A DNA stretch of 64,000 bases from Thermoleophilia bacterium (GTDB lineage: Bacteria; Actinomycetota; Thermoleophilia; Gaiellales; Gaiellaceae), in NCBI GenBank assembly GCA_020845695.1, contig JADLFG010000017.1, positions 1-64,000 of the forward strand, read 5' to 3'. The notes below the pieces were generated by a model. That model did not search any database. It was not told the origin of the DNA and saw nothing but the letters and a program-made list of their open reading frames with translations. The translations under genes were made by a program, and so were the position numbers. Shown here one piece after another: positions 8,676 to 16,739 of this stretch. How positions within the stretch are numbered: the first letter of the stretch is position 1; each line of letters begins with the position of its first letter.

Positions 8676-11492
8676 TCAGGGCCGGGCCGGGCCTTCCGGC
8701 GCGAGTCGCGCGGCAAGCTCCGTGCGCGAGCGCACGCCGAGCTTCGCGTAGATCCGGGTCAGGTTCGCCTCGACCGCCCGCACCGTGACGAAGAGGGCCG
8801 CCGCGATCTCCGCGTTCGACTGCCCAGTCGCGGCCAGCTCGGCCACCCGCCGCTCCGTCTCCGTCAGCTCGCCGCCGCTGCGGCGGCGACCGGGAATCCG
8901 CGCGAGCTCCCCCGCGGCTCGCTCGGCCCAGAGCGGCGCCCCGAGCGCGTCGAACAGCTCGAGCGCCTCGGTCAGCCGCTCGCGCGCCGCCGCCCAGCGC
9001 TTCGCGCGCCGCTCGACCGCCCCGGCGGCGAGGAGCGTGCGGGCGAGCTCGAACGGGCGGTCGAGGCGCGCGTGCTGCGAGCTTGCCTCCGCGAGCGCGG
9101 CGCGCGCGCCCGCGTGGTCGCCGCGTGCCGACAGGAGCTGGGCCCGGCCGCGCGCGGCGACCGCGAGCCCCCAGGCACGATCGACCGGGCGGCTTCGCTC
9201 CTCGACCAGCGACACGACCGCCTCGGCCTCGCCCAGGCGGCCGAGCGCGACGAGCGCGTCGATCTCGTTCTCGACCACGCCCTGGATCGAGAGCTCGCGG
9301 ATCCCGAGCGCCCGGATCGTCTCGACGGCGGGCCCGAGCCAGCCGTGCGCAGCCTCGGCCTGCCCACGCGAGAGCTCCGCGAAGCCGAGGGCACCGCGAG
9401 CGCGCATGGCCACGATGCGGTCGCCGCCGGCCTCGGCGAGACCGAGCGCTCGCAATCCCGCGGCGATCGCCGCCTCGGAGCTCCCGAGCACCGCGTCGAC
9501 GAGCGCTCGCGCGGCCAGGGCCACCCCGTGCTCCTGCTCGGAGCCCGCCTGGCGGGCGAGCTCCTCGGCGATGCGGGCCTGGTCGCTCGCGGCCGTCAGG
9601 TTCCCCGCCCGCAGCTCGAGATCGGCGAGCCGCACCCGGGCTCCGAGCTGTGCGGCCTCGTCACCGGCGGCGCCCGCCCGCCGCAGCTCGGCCTCGAGCA
9701 GAGGTCGAGCCTCGGTGAGAGCGTCGGTGTAGAGGCAGATGATCCCGAGCTGAAAGCTCGGCCTCGCGTTCGGCGGGAACTCCTCCAGCCCGCGCTCCAG
9801 CTCGAGCGCCGGGGCGATCGTCCGCCGCGGGTCAGCGACGCCGAGCACCGCCTCGGCATGGGCGGCCTCGGCCAGCGCGATCGCCAGCTCGCGACCGCCG
9901 CCCGCCCGCTCGGCGGCCGCGGCGGCGGCGCGCGTGTGCTCGAGCGAGGCGCGGAGATCGCCGGCGAGCCAGGTGAAGACGCTGAGCGCGACCTCGATCG
10001 ACGCGACGAGCGCGGGCGCGTCACCCGCCTCCTCGAGCGCCTGCCGGCAGAGCGCGACGGAGCGGCCGAGATCGTCGCCGACGGCGTCTGCGAGGCGGTA
10101 GAGGACCTCCGCTCGCCGGGGCCCGGCGGGTAGCGACGACGCCAGCTCGCCGAGCAGCTCCCGCGCGCGGGTGGCGTCACCGGCCGCGGTGTGGTACTCG
10201 GCCGCGGCGATGCCGCGCGACGCGGCGTCAGGGCAATCCGGCGGCATGAGCCGCAGCGTGTGCTCGGCCAGGCGCGCCGCCGTCGCGGGCGCGCCGCGCC
10301 TGGCGGCAAGCCGTGCCGCCTCCTCCAGCTCGGCGGCGACGGCCTCCGCGCTCTCGTCCGTGGCGGCGGCGACATGCAGCGCGCGGTCGACCGGGTCTCG
10401 CGCCGCGGCCGCGAGGCGACGGTGCGCCTCCCGCCGCTCCCAGGGTGCCGCGGAGTCGTAGGCGACCGATCCGAGCAGGGGGTGGGTGAAGCGCACCCGC
10501 GGCCCGTCGAGCGCGAGGATCGAGGCGCCGATCGCCTCCTCGAGACCGGCCGGCGTCCCCGCGATCCGCTCGAGCTGGTCCGCGCTCGGGATCGTCGCGG
10601 CGGCCGCGAGCAGGGCAACCTCCCTGCCAGGGTGGGAGAGCGCCGCGATGCGCCCGGCGAGCAGCTCGCCGAGCGCGGGCGGCACGCGCAGGTCGTCCGG
10701 GGACGGCGAGGGCGATCTCGCCGCTGCCGCCTTGACGATCTCGAGCGCGTAGAACGGGTTGCCCCCGGAGGCACGGTGGAGCTCGACGAGGGCGGGCCGG
10801 CGGAGCTGAAGGCCGAGCCGCGCGCGTACGACCTCGTCGAGCTCGCCGGCCGAGAGCGGGCCGACCCGCAGGCGGCTGATCTCGATGGGGGCGCGCTCGA
10901 GCCCGAGCGGCAGCGGCTCGTATCCGTCCGAGCGGCGGGCGAGCAGCAGCCGCAGCGGCAGGTCGGAGGCACGGCGCAGGAGAAACGCCAGCGCGCGCTC
11001 GCTCGGCGGGTCGAGCCACTGGACGTCGTCGATCGCGATGACGGCCGGTCCGCCCGCCGGGAGCTCTCGCACCAGACCCAGCAGGGCTCGGTCGATTGCC
11101 GCCTCCTCGAACGTCGCCTCCCCGAGGCGGAGGACGCCGCCCGTGATCGCGGCCGCGTGGGCGGACGGGAGCCGGGCGAGCGCCCGGGCGACCGTGGGCT
11201 CGCTCTCGAGCAGGTCGGCGAGCGCGACGTAGGCGAGCGACGCCTCCGGCTCGGCCGGGCGGCAGCTCAGGACGAGCAGGCCACGCTCGGAGGCGCCGGC
11301 CACGCCCGCCGCCCAGAGCACGGTCTTCCCGATTCCCGCCTCGCCCTCGAGGACGAGCCCGCACGCCGTCGCCTCCGCCCGGTTGAGCAGGACCTCCACG
11401 GCCTCGAGCTCCCGCGCGCGCCCGGCCAGCGAGATCAGATCCCGGCCTGCCGCGCCCGCCTCGGCCGAGCCGGCCCGCTGCCGCCTTCGCAT
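8676..11492 (-). CDS. LAL-family LuxR-type ATPase transcriptional regulator
   Basis: A 938 aa large ATP-binding LuxR regulator. It has an N-terminal AAA/STAND module with Walker A GEAGIGKT (50-57) and Walker B VIAIDDVQWLD (about 150), a long Ala/Leu/Glu-rich helical-repeat (TPR-like) middle, and a C-terminal LuxR helix-turn-helix (about 870-930: LTETERRVAELAATGQSNAEIA...VEANLTRIYAKLGV). Such proteins use ATP binding and an unknown ligand to switch on nearby operons. Its most likely targets are the downstream DUF4242-like and secreted-protein genes. A GAGAAT hexamer lies 7 nt before the start codon, weakly compatible with a leaderless transcript. Confidence 0.93.
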   Translation of the reverse strand: MRRRQRAGSAEAGAAGRDLISLAGRARELEAVEVLLNRAEATACGLVLEGEAGIGKTVLWAAGVAGASERGLLVLSCRPAEPEASLAYVALADLLESEPTVARALARLPSAHAAAITGGVLRLGEATFEEAAIDRALLGLVRELPAGGPAVIAIDDVQWLDPPSERALAFLLRRASDLPLRLLLARRSDGYEPLPLGLERAPIEISRLRVGPLSAGELDEVVRARLGLQLRRPALVELHRASGGNPFYALEIVKAAAARSPSPSPDDLRVPPALGELLAGRIAALSHPGREVALLAAAATIPSADQLERIAGTPAGLEEAIGASILALDGPRVRFTHPLLGSVAYDSAAPWERREAHRRLAAAARDPVDRALHVAAATDESAEAVAAELEEAARLAARRGAPATAARLAEHTLRLMPPDCPDAASRGIAAAEYHTAAGDATRARELLGELASSLPAGPRRAEVLYRLADAVGDDLGRSVALCRQALEEAGDAPALVASIEVALSVFTWLAGDLRASLEHTRAAAAAAERAGGGRELAIALAEAAHAEAVLGVADPRRTIAPALELERGLEEFPPNARPSFQLGIICLYTDALTEARPLLEAELRRAGAAGDEAAQLGARVRLADLELRAGNLTAASDQARIAEELARQAGSEQEHGVALAARALVDAVLGSSEAAIAAGLRALGLAEAGGDRIVAMRARGALGFAELSRGQAEAAHGWLGPAVETIRALGIRELSIQGVVENEIDALVALGRLGEAEAVVSLVEERSRPVDRAWGLAVAARGRAQLLSARGDHAGARAALAEASSQHARLDRPFELARTLLAAGAVERRAKRWAAARERLTEALELFDALGAPLWAERAAGELARIPGRRRSGGELTETERRVAELAATGQSNAEIAAALFVTVRAVEANLTRIYAKLGVRSRTELAARLAPEGPARP

Positions 11493-11567
11493 CGCGACGA
11501 TTCTCGCGCCGCGGGGGCGTCCTGTAAAGCCCCGTTTCGGCCGTGCGCGCGGGCGGGGTGTGCGCCC

Positions 11568-11717
11568 CTACGAGGATCCCTTGCGGGCGCGCTCCTCGTC
11601 CTGCTCGCGCGCCTTCGCCTCGTGGTAGGCGATCCGCTCCTCGAGCATCCGCGTCGTCCGTTCCCGGCGGGCGAGCTCCTCAGACGTCAGCCTCGGGATC
11701 TTCTTCTTCCTCGCCAT
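11568..11717 (-). CDS. 49-residue basic coiled microprotein
   Basis: A small charged protein starting MARKKKIPRLTSEELARRE and continuing as a Glu/Arg-rich helix (RTTRMLEERIAYHEAKAREQDEERARKGSS). It should form one long amphipathic helix. I recognise no functional family. The start is the ATG at 11717, inside the 3' end of the upstream microprotein (38-nt overlap), so the pair is probably translationally coupled. It lies between the LAL regulator (start at 11492) and the beta-propeller gene. Confidence 0.55.
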   Translation of the reverse strand: MARKKKIPRLTSEELARRERTTRMLEERIAYHEAKAREQDEERARKGSS

Positions 11718-11820
11718 CGTCCTCCTCGAGCTGGGCTCGAATCGCGTGGACGTCGTCTCTGATGTCACCGAGCAGGGCCATGATAGTCGTCACGTCCCGG
11801 TGGTCGATCGGCGGCTCCAC
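11680..11820 (-). CDS. 46-residue acidic microprotein
   Basis: Opens VEPPIDHRDVTTIMALLGDI, then a helical stretch RDDVHAIRAQLEEDD and an extremely acidic tail (GEEEEDPEADV). The start is GTG 11820; an internal ATG at 11781 would give 33 residues. Its acidic end overlaps, in another frame, the basic beginning of the 49-residue protein. The opposite charges suggest that the two could associate, which is speculation. No family is recognised. Confidence 0.5.
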   Translation of the reverse strand: MEPPIDHRDVTTIMALLGDIRDDVHAIRAQLEEDDGEEEEDPEADV

Positions 11821-11943
11821 CCAGCGGAGCGTAGATCCGCTCGTGTCGCCGGACTGCAACACCTTCGGGTCGGAAGCCGGGCAAGCCGGTCCGCGGCAGG
11901 CGGGAATCCCGGCCCGGGCGGCGAACCACGAGCCGTGGCCACC

Positions 11944-13506
11944 ATGCCCGTGCCAGAGCGGGGGTCGTGGGCCACCGCTCCCGCGCGCCGCCTGTCGCGC
12001 GCCCTGCCCGCGGCGCTCCTCGCGCTGCTCGCGCTCGGGCTCGTCGCCGCGACGGCGCTCGGGCTGCGCGAGCTCGCGCTCGCCGAGGCGGCGCCGGTGG
12101 CGGCCCCGCGCCCGGTGGCGCCGTCGCCGCGCGAGACCCGACCCGTCCCGGCCCCGGCCGCGACTCCCGCCGCGGCCGCGCCGATCAACACGGCGTTCCC
12201 GGGGCTGACGACGTTCCGCGGCAACGCGAGCCGCACGTACTACGGCGAGGGGCCCGTACCCCGCGACCCGCGGGTGCTCTGGCGCTACCCGCGCGAGGGG
12301 GCGCTCTGCTCGCGCTCGACCGACGAGCACGGGGCGCGGACCTGGTGCGGGCTCGGCTGGACCGGCCAGCCGAACGTGATCCGGCACGCGGGCGGGCGCG
12401 TCGAGCTTCGCTTCGGCGCCTACGACGGGCGCTACCACTTCCTCGACGCGGCGAGCGGGAAGCCGTTGCGGCCGGCGCTCGCGACGGGCGACCTCGCCAA
12501 GGGCTCCGCCACCACCGACCCGGATGGCTACCCGCTGTACTACGCCGGCTCGCGAGACAACCGGCTGCGCGTGATCGCGCTCGACCGCGGCGCGCCGGAG
12601 GTGCTCTGGTCGCTCGACGCCCAGGCGAGCGTCCCTCGAGTCGTCTGGAACGACGACTGGGACGGGGCTCCGCTCGTCATCGGCGACTACCTGATCGAGG
12701 GCGGCGAGAACTCGTGGCTGTACGTGATCCGGCTCAACCGGGGCTACCGGACGGACGGCAAGGTGCGGGTGCGCCCGCGCGTCGCCGCCCGGATCCCCGG
12801 CTGGGACGAGCGGCTCCTGCGCGACCTCGGCGACGAGCGGGTCTCGATCGAGAGCTCCGTCGCCTACCGGGACGGGGTCGTCTACTTCGCCAACTCGGGC
12901 GGGCTCGTCCAGGGCTGGGACATCTCGGACGTCCTCGCCGGAGGCAGCGAGACGCACCGCGTCTTCCGCTTCTGGACCGGCGACGACACCGACGCATCCG
13001 TGGTCGTCGATGAGCGCGGCCACCTGTACGTGGCGAGCCAGCTCGAGCGCGGCACCGCTCGCTCGCTCGAGCTCGGACAGCTGCTGGAGCTCGACCCCTC
13101 CCGCCCGCGCAACCCCCTGGTCTGGTCGCTGCCCGTGCGCGAGCGGGGCTTCGAAGGGAAGGGCGGGATCTGGGCGACGCCGGCGCTCGACCGCGGGATG
13201 CTCTACGTCGCGACGAACGCGGGCGGCCTGCTCGGCGTCGAGCGGCGCACGGGGCGCGTGCTCTGGCGGATTCCGCTGCCCGGGCCGACCTGGTCGTCGC
13301 CCGTCGTCGTCGACGGGGTGCTGCTTCAGGGCGACTGCGCCGGCGTCCTGCACGCCTACGACGTCTCCCGCCAGCGCGTCCGCCCGCCCGAGCTCTGGAG
13401 CGTCGACCTCGGCGGCTGCATCGAGGCGACCCCGGCCGTCTGGCACGGCCGCATCTACGTCGGCACGCGCGGCGGCGCCCTCTACGCGCTCGGCGACCGC
13501 CCGTAG
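11944..13506 (+). CDS. membrane-anchored PQQ-like beta-propeller protein
   Basis: A 520 aa protein with an N-terminal transmembrane or signal anchor (about residues 15-42, Ala/Leu-rich), a Pro/Ala-rich linker, then repeated beta-propeller blades. The blades show the recurring pattern of a Tyr/Val strand, then G-x-L-x-A/G-x-D (YHFLDAASGK, LYYAGSRDNRLRVIALDRG, LYVATNAGGLLGVERRTGRVLW, IYVGTRGGALYALG). Tryptophan-docking repeats of this kind occur in PQQ-binding-like propellers that scaffold outside the cell. Catalytic PQQ ligands cannot be assigned. The start is ATG 11944; GTG 11935 is an alternative. The gene stands alone, with a separate promoter before the next operon. Confidence 0.82.
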   Translation: MPVPERGSWATAPARRLSRALPAALLALLALGLVAATALGLRELALAEAAPVAAPRPVAPSPRETRPVPAPAATPAAAAPINTAFPGLTTFRGNASRTYYGEGPVPRDPRVLWRYPREGALCSRSTDEHGARTWCGLGWTGQPNVIRHAGGRVELRFGAYDGRYHFLDAASGKPLRPALATGDLAKGSATTDPDGYPLYYAGSRDNRLRVIALDRGAPEVLWSLDAQASVPRVVWNDDWDGAPLVIGDYLIEGGENSWLYVIRLNRGYRTDGKVRVRPRVAARIPGWDERLLRDLGDERVSIESSVAYRDGVVYFANSGGLVQGWDISDVLAGGSETHRVFRFWTGDDTDASVVVDERGHLYVASQLERGTARSLELGQLLELDPSRPRNPLVWSLPVRERGFEGKGGIWATPALDRGMLYVATNAGGLLGVERRTGRVLWRIPLPGPTWSSPVVVDGVLLQGDCAGVLHAYDVSRQRVRPPELWSVDLGGCIEATPAVWHGRIYVGTRGGALYALGDRP

Positions 13507-13518
13507 ACGGCGGTCCGC

Positions 13519-13547
13519 TTGCGGCCCGGCATGCGGTCGCATAGGCT
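13519..13547 (+). promoter_or_regulatory. sigma70-like promoter of the secreted-protein operon
   Basis: TTGCGG (13519-13524), a 17-bp spacer, then TAGGCT (13542-13547). The predicted start lies near 13554, giving a short leader that carries the GGGAGGTGG ribosome-binding site before ATG 13577. Confidence 0.55.
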
Positions 13548-13576
13548 GACGTTGGCACGAGAAGGGAGGTGGAAGC

Positions 13577-13990
13577 ATGCGGCGCTTCCTCGAGGCAACG
13601 GCCCTCTCCCTGGTGGCGATCCTGGTTCTGTGCGCGCCGGCCTCCGGGTCGGTGCTCGGCGCCGGCGCGGCCCCCGCGGTCACCCCCGCGGACGGCAAGT
13701 ACCGGGGCACGACCGCGCAGGGCTACGCGGTCAAGTTCGCGGTCCGCCAGGGGGCGATCCAGCCGGACGTCCTGTTCAAGATCAGCGGCTCCGGCGGCTG
13801 CAGCCTGACCATCTACTACACCGTCCGGGCGACGAAGGTGAAGTCGAACGGGACGTTCAAGCTCTCGAGCGGCGGCATGACGGTCACGGGGAAGTTCGTC
13901 AGCTCAACGCTCGTGAAGGGGAAGCTCTCGGCGCCGAGCTGCGAGTCGGCGCCGGATGCTGTCTCCTTCAGCGCCAAGCGGAGGGGGTGA
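13577..13990 (+). CDS. small secreted beta-rich protein
   Basis: A 137 aa exported protein of unknown function, first gene of a three-gene operon. The signal peptide spans about residues 1-25 (LSLVAILVLCAPASG). The mature part is Gly/Ser/Thr/Val-rich with alternating strands (YRGTTAQGYAVKFAV, GTFKLSSGGMTVTGKFVSS) and two cysteines (in GGCSLT and APSCES) that could form a disulfide. It has a strong GGGAGGTGG ribosome-binding site. The fold resembles small secreted beta-barrel domains common in soil actinobacteria, but I cannot name a family. Confidence 0.75.
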   Translation: MRRFLEATALSLVAILVLCAPASGSVLGAGAAPAVTPADGKYRGTTAQGYAVKFAVRQGAIQPDVLFKISGSGGCSLTIYYTVRATKVKSNGTFKLSSGGMTVTGKFVSSTLVKGKLSAPSCESAPDAVSFSAKRRG

Positions 13991-13995
13991 GCGCC

Positions 13996-14865
13996 GTGGC
14001 GCTGCGCGCGCTCGGGGCGCTCACGGCGGTCGCCGTCGCGCTCGCGGCGGCGCCGCCCGCGGGCGGTCAGGCCGTGCCCGGCAAGACGTACCTCTACGTT
14101 CACACGGGCGGTGGCGGGATCAGCTTGACGGTCTCCGCCGCCGGCAGCTCGATCACGACGATGACCTTCTACTCGTACTCGTACGTGGGCGCGTCCGGTT
14201 GCGCGCGGACGATCTCGACCAGGCTCAACTTCGCGACGCCGGTCCCGATCGCGGGCGACAGCTTCTCCTGGACCGCGTCGACCGGGCTGATCTCGGTCAG
14301 CGGTACGTTCCTGCCCGGTGGGGAGGCGGAGGGGGCGTTCCAGGATCTCGGCTGCCCGAGCTTCGTCTGGCCCGACGGCGACTCGGACCTGCTCGCGGAC
14401 GGATCCGACAACTGCCCCGCGGTCACGAACCCCGGGCAGGAGGACGCCGACGGCGACGGCACCGGCGACGCCTGCGAGGAGGCCGAGCCCGACACCACCG
14501 GCCCCGCGGTCCGGATCCTGCGGGCCAGCGCGACGCTCGGCCGCGACGGCCGCGTCGCGATCGGGCTCGCGTGCCCGGGCGACGAGACGAGCTGCCGGGG
14601 GACGGTGACGCTCGAGTCGGTCGCGAAGGGCGCCGGTCGCCACCCGAGCGGGCGGCTCGCCGCGACGCTCGTCCTCGGCCAGGCCAGCTTCAGGCTCGGC
14701 GGGGGCGAGTCGGGGCAGGTCCGGGTCCGCCTCACGAGACGGGGGCGCGAGCTCGTCCGCGACGCCGGTCGAGTGCGTGTCCGGGTGGTCGTCGACGCTC
14801 GCGACGACGCCGGCAACCCGAAGACGACGGTGCGCCTCGTCACGATCAGGGCGGCGAGGGGGTGA
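13996..14865 (+). CDS. secreted protein with thrombospondin type 3-like calcium repeat
   Basis: A 289 aa exported protein. The signal peptide is about 26 residues (ALRALGALTAVAVALAAAPPAGG). The N-terminal half resembles the preceding gene's product (strand-rich, Ser/Thr/Gly, two Cys). A TSP3-like Asp-rich repeat follows at about 133-160 (DSDLLADGSDNCP...DADGDGTGDACEE), expected to bind Ca2+. The C-terminal about 100 residues form a Big/fibronectin-like beta domain. GTG 13996 is chosen because the GGAGGGGG ribosome-binding site, which includes the upstream stop codon region, is spaced 8 nt from it; GTG 13987 (GTGA overlap) is the alternative. Likely cell-surface or secreted. Confidence 0.78.
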   Translation: MALRALGALTAVAVALAAAPPAGGQAVPGKTYLYVHTGGGGISLTVSAAGSSITTMTFYSYSYVGASGCARTISTRLNFATPVPIAGDSFSWTASTGLISVSGTFLPGGEAEGAFQDLGCPSFVWPDGDSDLLADGSDNCPAVTNPGQEDADGDGTGDACEEAEPDTTGPAVRILRASATLGRDGRVAIGLACPGDETSCRGTVTLESVAKGAGRHPSGRLAATLVLGQASFRLGGGESGQVRVRLTRRGRELVRDAGRVRVRVVVDARDDAGNPKTTVRLVTIRAARG

Positions 14866-14870
14866 GCGCG

Positions 14871-15923
14871 GTGTCGCGCGGCTGGCGCACGCTTCTGGCG
14901 GGGGCTCTCGCCGCGATCCTCGCCGCCGCTCTGGCGGGCTGCACGGAGAAGCAGGAGCGGGCCGCGGAGGCTTCCACGGCCGCCACGACGGCCGCGACCA
15001 CCGCCGAGCCGCCTGCAACGGGCGACGCGGGCGTCGGCACCGGGGCGACGGAGTCCGTCGATCCCGAGGAGGCCGAGGCCGCGGCCTGGCAGGAGGCGCA
15101 GGCGGAGGAAACCGTCGCCTCCTACCTCGTCTACCTCTCCGGCTACCCGGACGGCCGCTTTGCCCGGAAAGCCAAGCGGCGGATTGCCGCGCTGCGCAAG
15201 GACGCCGCGCCGTTCCTCGTCGCGGAGAAGCGGGGGACGCAGCGAGCCTACGAGCGCTTCCTCGAGGAGTACCCGGGGCACGCCCGCGAGGCCGACGCCC
15301 GCGCCGCGCTGAAGGTGATCCGCGCGGACGGGCGTGGCAAGGACGTGACCGCGCTCCTCGCGGAAGGGAAGATCGAGCTCGAGGTGCGCGGCTCCGACAT
15401 CACGAGCGTCACCGTGAAGCTTCGGCGCACGGTCAAGCACGCCGTCAGGGTGCGGATCCCGGCGGGGACGATGTTCTCGGCGGGCAGCGTCTCCGTGCAG
15501 GACATGCTCGCGCTCGAGGCCGGCAGCGTCGACCTCGACAGCGCGCGCTGGACGAGCCTCTCGCTCGCTGCCGCCTGCGCCGACCTCGACGCCGCCATCC
15601 CCGGGCGCAGCGACACGTTCACGGTCGGCGAGGCGCCGGCGGCGCTCGAGCGTCTCGCGAGGCGCCTGCGCTCCGAGGGCGACACCGCGGTCCGGCAGGC
15701 CGCGGTCTGGATCGTCACCGACGACGCCAACTTCTGGTCGCTCGGCACGCTCATCTACGCGACGGGGGCGCGCGTGATCGGGCCGGAGGAGGCCGCCGCC
15801 GCGATGAAGCTCGTCGACGAGTCCGGGCTCGACATCACGACGAGGACGATCTGGTACGACCGCGACGGCATCCTCGATGGCCTCCCGAAGGGGCCGCTCA
15901 AGACCTGGTTGAAGGAGCGATAG
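14871..15923 (+). CDS. lipoprotein with repeat-like helical domain
   Basis: A 350 aa predicted lipoprotein. The signal peptide ends in the lipobox LAGC (AALAGCTEKQE). A Thr/Ala-rich spacer is followed by an Ala/Glu-rich helical region containing two related units, YLVYLSGYPDGRFARKAKRRI and YERFLEEYPGHAREADARAAL, which look like TPR/SEL-type or YARHG-like tandem motifs. The last 180 residues are a beta domain followed by helices, ending in a segment (VRQAAVWIVTDDANFWSLG) seen in some surface ARM-like domains. Start GTG 14871; the junction copies the layout of the previous gene pair. Its 3' end overlaps the convergent metallophosphoesterase gene by 26 bp. Confidence 0.78.
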   Translation: MSRGWRTLLAGALAAILAAALAGCTEKQERAAEASTAATTAATTAEPPATGDAGVGTGATESVDPEEAEAAAWQEAQAEETVASYLVYLSGYPDGRFARKAKRRIAALRKDAAPFLVAEKRGTQRAYERFLEEYPGHAREADARAALKVIRADGRGKDVTALLAEGKIELEVRGSDITSVTVKLRRTVKHAVRVRIPAGTMFSAGSVSVQDMLALEAGSVDLDSARWTSLSLAAACADLDAAIPGRSDTFTVGEAPAALERLARRLRSEGDTAVRQAAVWIVTDDANFWSLGTLIYATGARVIGPEEAAAAMKLVDESGLDITTRTIWYDRDGILDGLPKGPLKTWLKER

Positions 15924-16722
15924 GGGCGCGCGGATAGCGCCGCTCCGCGACCGGCTCGAGCCGGTCGCCGGTCCACGCGTACGTGACCGCCCGCAGGCTC
16001 GCCCGGTCGGCCTCGTAGAGCTGGAGCCCGCCCGCCTCCGCGTGGCGTCCCGGGCGCGGCCGCCCGAGCCCGGGCGCGGTCGCGACCACCAGCCCGCGCC
16101 CGTCCCCGCGCGGATGCAGGAACTCGCGTCGCTCGGCAACGACGCTCTGGTGCGTGTGGCCCGAGACGACGAGCTCGGCGCCCGCCGCGGCGAGCGCGGC
16201 GAGGACGCGCGAGCGGTGCGGTACCGAGCGCTTCCCGGTTCGCCACGGCGCCCCCAGCAGGTGGTGGTGGAGCGCGACCACCCGCAGCGCCCCCGCCGGC
16301 GCGCCGGAGAGCAGCGCGGCGGCCCGCTCGAGCTGGGCGGGGGAGAGCGCGCCGCGCTGGTACTTCCACGGCCTGACGGAGCGGAGGGCGCAGACCGCGA
16401 GCCGCTCGGAGACGTACGACGGCTCGAGCTCCGGCCACACGGAGAGGAACGCCGCGAACGGGCGCGTCACCCGCGCCGGCGGGAGCGCTGGCAGGTCGTG
16501 GTTGCCGGGAATCGCGAGCACGGGCGCGGCCAGCGAGCGGAGAAACGCGGCCGCCCGCTCGTGCTGGTCACGGCGGTTGCGGTGGGTGAGGTCGCCGGTC
16601 GCGAGCACGAGCCCCGGCCGGAGCTCGTCGACGAGCGCCACCAGCGCGGGCGCAACCGCCTCGAAGCCGGCGTCGTGGGCGCCCACGTGGAGGTCGGAAA
16701 GCTGGACCAGCCGTACGGTCAC
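15898..16722 (-). CDS. calcineurin-like metallophosphoesterase
   Basis: A 274 aa cytoplasmic phosphoesterase. All di-metal motifs are visible: SDLHVG near residue 9, GDLTHR, PGNHDLP, the ALHHHLLG segment and SGHTHQ. These ligate two metal ions for hydrolysis of phosphomono- or diesters; the true substrate (cyclic nucleotide, nucleotide or phospholipid) cannot be read from sequence. The GTG start lies only 9 residues before SDLH, as expected. It is divergent from the GH3 gene with 17 bp between the start codons and appears to use a leaderless promoter (TAGGCT, 6-nt spacing). Confidence 0.93.
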   Translation of the reverse strand: MTVRLVQLSDLHVGAHDAGFEAVAPALVALVDELRPGLVLATGDLTHRNRRDQHERAAAFLRSLAAPVLAIPGNHDLPALPPARVTRPFAAFLSVWPELEPSYVSERLAVCALRSVRPWKYQRGALSPAQLERAAALLSGAPAGALRVVALHHHLLGAPWRTGKRSVPHRSRVLAALAAAGAELVVSGHTHQSVVAERREFLHPRGDGRGLVVATAPGLGRPRPGRHAEAGGLQLYEADRASLRAVTYAWTGDRLEPVAERRYPRAPIAPSTRS

Positions 16723-16727
16723 GGCGG

Positions 16728-16734
16728 TAGCCTA
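16728..16734. promoter_or_regulatory. symmetric divergent leaderless promoter
   Basis: Plus-strand TAGCCT (16728-16733) is followed by 6 nt and the GTG at 16740. Minus-strand TAGGCT (16734-16729) is followed by 6 nt and the GTG at 16722. The two -10 boxes overlap by 5 bp around a shared palindromic core, and the two starts are 18 bp apart. No Shine-Dalgarno sequence fits in the gap. Confidence 0.65.
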
Positions 16735-16739
16735 GGCCC

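Noticed and set aside
11680..13710. A 676-codon minus-strand open frame through the beta-propeller gene
   Set aside because: Antisense shadow of the plus-strand gene with Arg/Ala/Pro-rich low-complexity translation; only its last codons coincide with the 46-residue microprotein.
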